Below are positions 5,759 to 5,827 of a stretch of DNA of 5,827 nucleotides, piece after piece (within the stretch, counting starts at the first letter, position 1; each line of letters begins with the position of its first letter). The DNA lies in contig CALIRS010000218.1 in assembly GCA_938042205.1 (NCBI GenBank), positions 1 through 5,827 on the forward strand, given 5' to 3'. This DNA comes from an uncultured bacterium (lineage in GTDB: Bacteria; Actinomycetota; Aquicultoria; SKW223). The notes below the pieces were generated by a model. That model had not been told where the DNA came from. It did no database searches and saw nothing but the letters and a program-made list of their open reading frames with translations. The position numbers and the translations under genes were made by a program.

Positions 5759-5827
5759 TTATAAACACCTTCTTTCTTCCATCTTCTTGCCGAAGTCGTC
5801 ACACATGATTTTAACTGAACATATTTT
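5759..5827 (-). CDS. Possible 3' end of an upstream gene or small Cys-containing peptide (partial)
   Basis: A minus-strand frame is open from the right edge to a TAA at 5761-5759, with 22 visible codons: KICSVKIMCDDFGKKMEERR followed by C and L. It holds three Cys in 22 residues and ends in Cys-Leu. An internal ATG at 5806 has no visible ribosome binding site, so this is more likely the tail of a longer protein starting outside the window than a 15-codon peptide. It is on the same strand as the fusion gene, 87 nt upstream, so it could be its operon partner or, if small, its peptide substrate. Twenty-two open codons are weak evidence for a gene and no family is recognised. Confidence 0.3.
   Translation of the reverse strand, partial: KICSVKIMCDDFGKKMEERRCL

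Overview
The window looks like chromosomal DNA from an anaerobic, fairly AT-rich bacterium, possibly of the Desulfobacterota (former delta-proteobacteria). That placement is inferred only from a FdhF-type formate dehydrogenase, a selenocysteine elongation factor and a radical SAM enzyme occurring together; there is no taxonomic marker.

Layout. Positions 2-1330 (+) are the C-terminal part of a formate dehydrogenase catalytic subunit; the N-terminus, including the active-site Sec or Cys, lies left of the window. An AT-rich spacer (1331-1583) contains a plausible promoter just before a 93-nt tRNA (1584-1676, +). The tRNA is followed after 26 nt by selB (1703-3619, +). Converging on selB with a 3-nt gap is a 682-codon gene (3623-5671, -). 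It fuses an ArsM-like methyltransferase to a radical SAM/SPASM enzyme. Upstream of that gene, on the same strand, the last codons of another reading frame enter from the right edge (ending at 5759), separated from the fusion gene by 87 nt containing a perfect 7-bp inverted repeat.

Main discovery. The tRNA next to selB has the body of a selenocysteine tRNA: an 8-bp acceptor stem, a D arm with a 4-nt loop, and a 6-bp variable stem. Its anticodon loop is CTGCAAA, not the usual CTTCAAA, so the anticodon is GCA (Cys codons UGU/UGC) instead of UCA (UGA). Its discriminator base is U rather than the usual G. GCA plus U73 are classic cysteinyl-tRNA synthetase identity elements, and the T stem is best drawn as 4 bp with one bulged A. 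It is therefore either a tRNASec that recodes Cys codons, or a Cys-accepting tRNASec mimic served by a divergent SelB. Both genes whose stops are visible next to non-coding or convergent sequence here (fdhA and the fusion gene) end in UGA, consistent with UGA remaining a stop.

A speculative extension: the fusion gene and the reading frame upstream of it both have UGU as penultimate codon, each followed by a hairpin whose apical loop starts 20-23 nt downstream. That geometry resembles a bacterial SECIS element, and UGU is a codon this tRNA would read. The decisive missing evidence is the active-site codon of the formate dehydrogenase, outside the window, and whether the genome has a second, normal selC.
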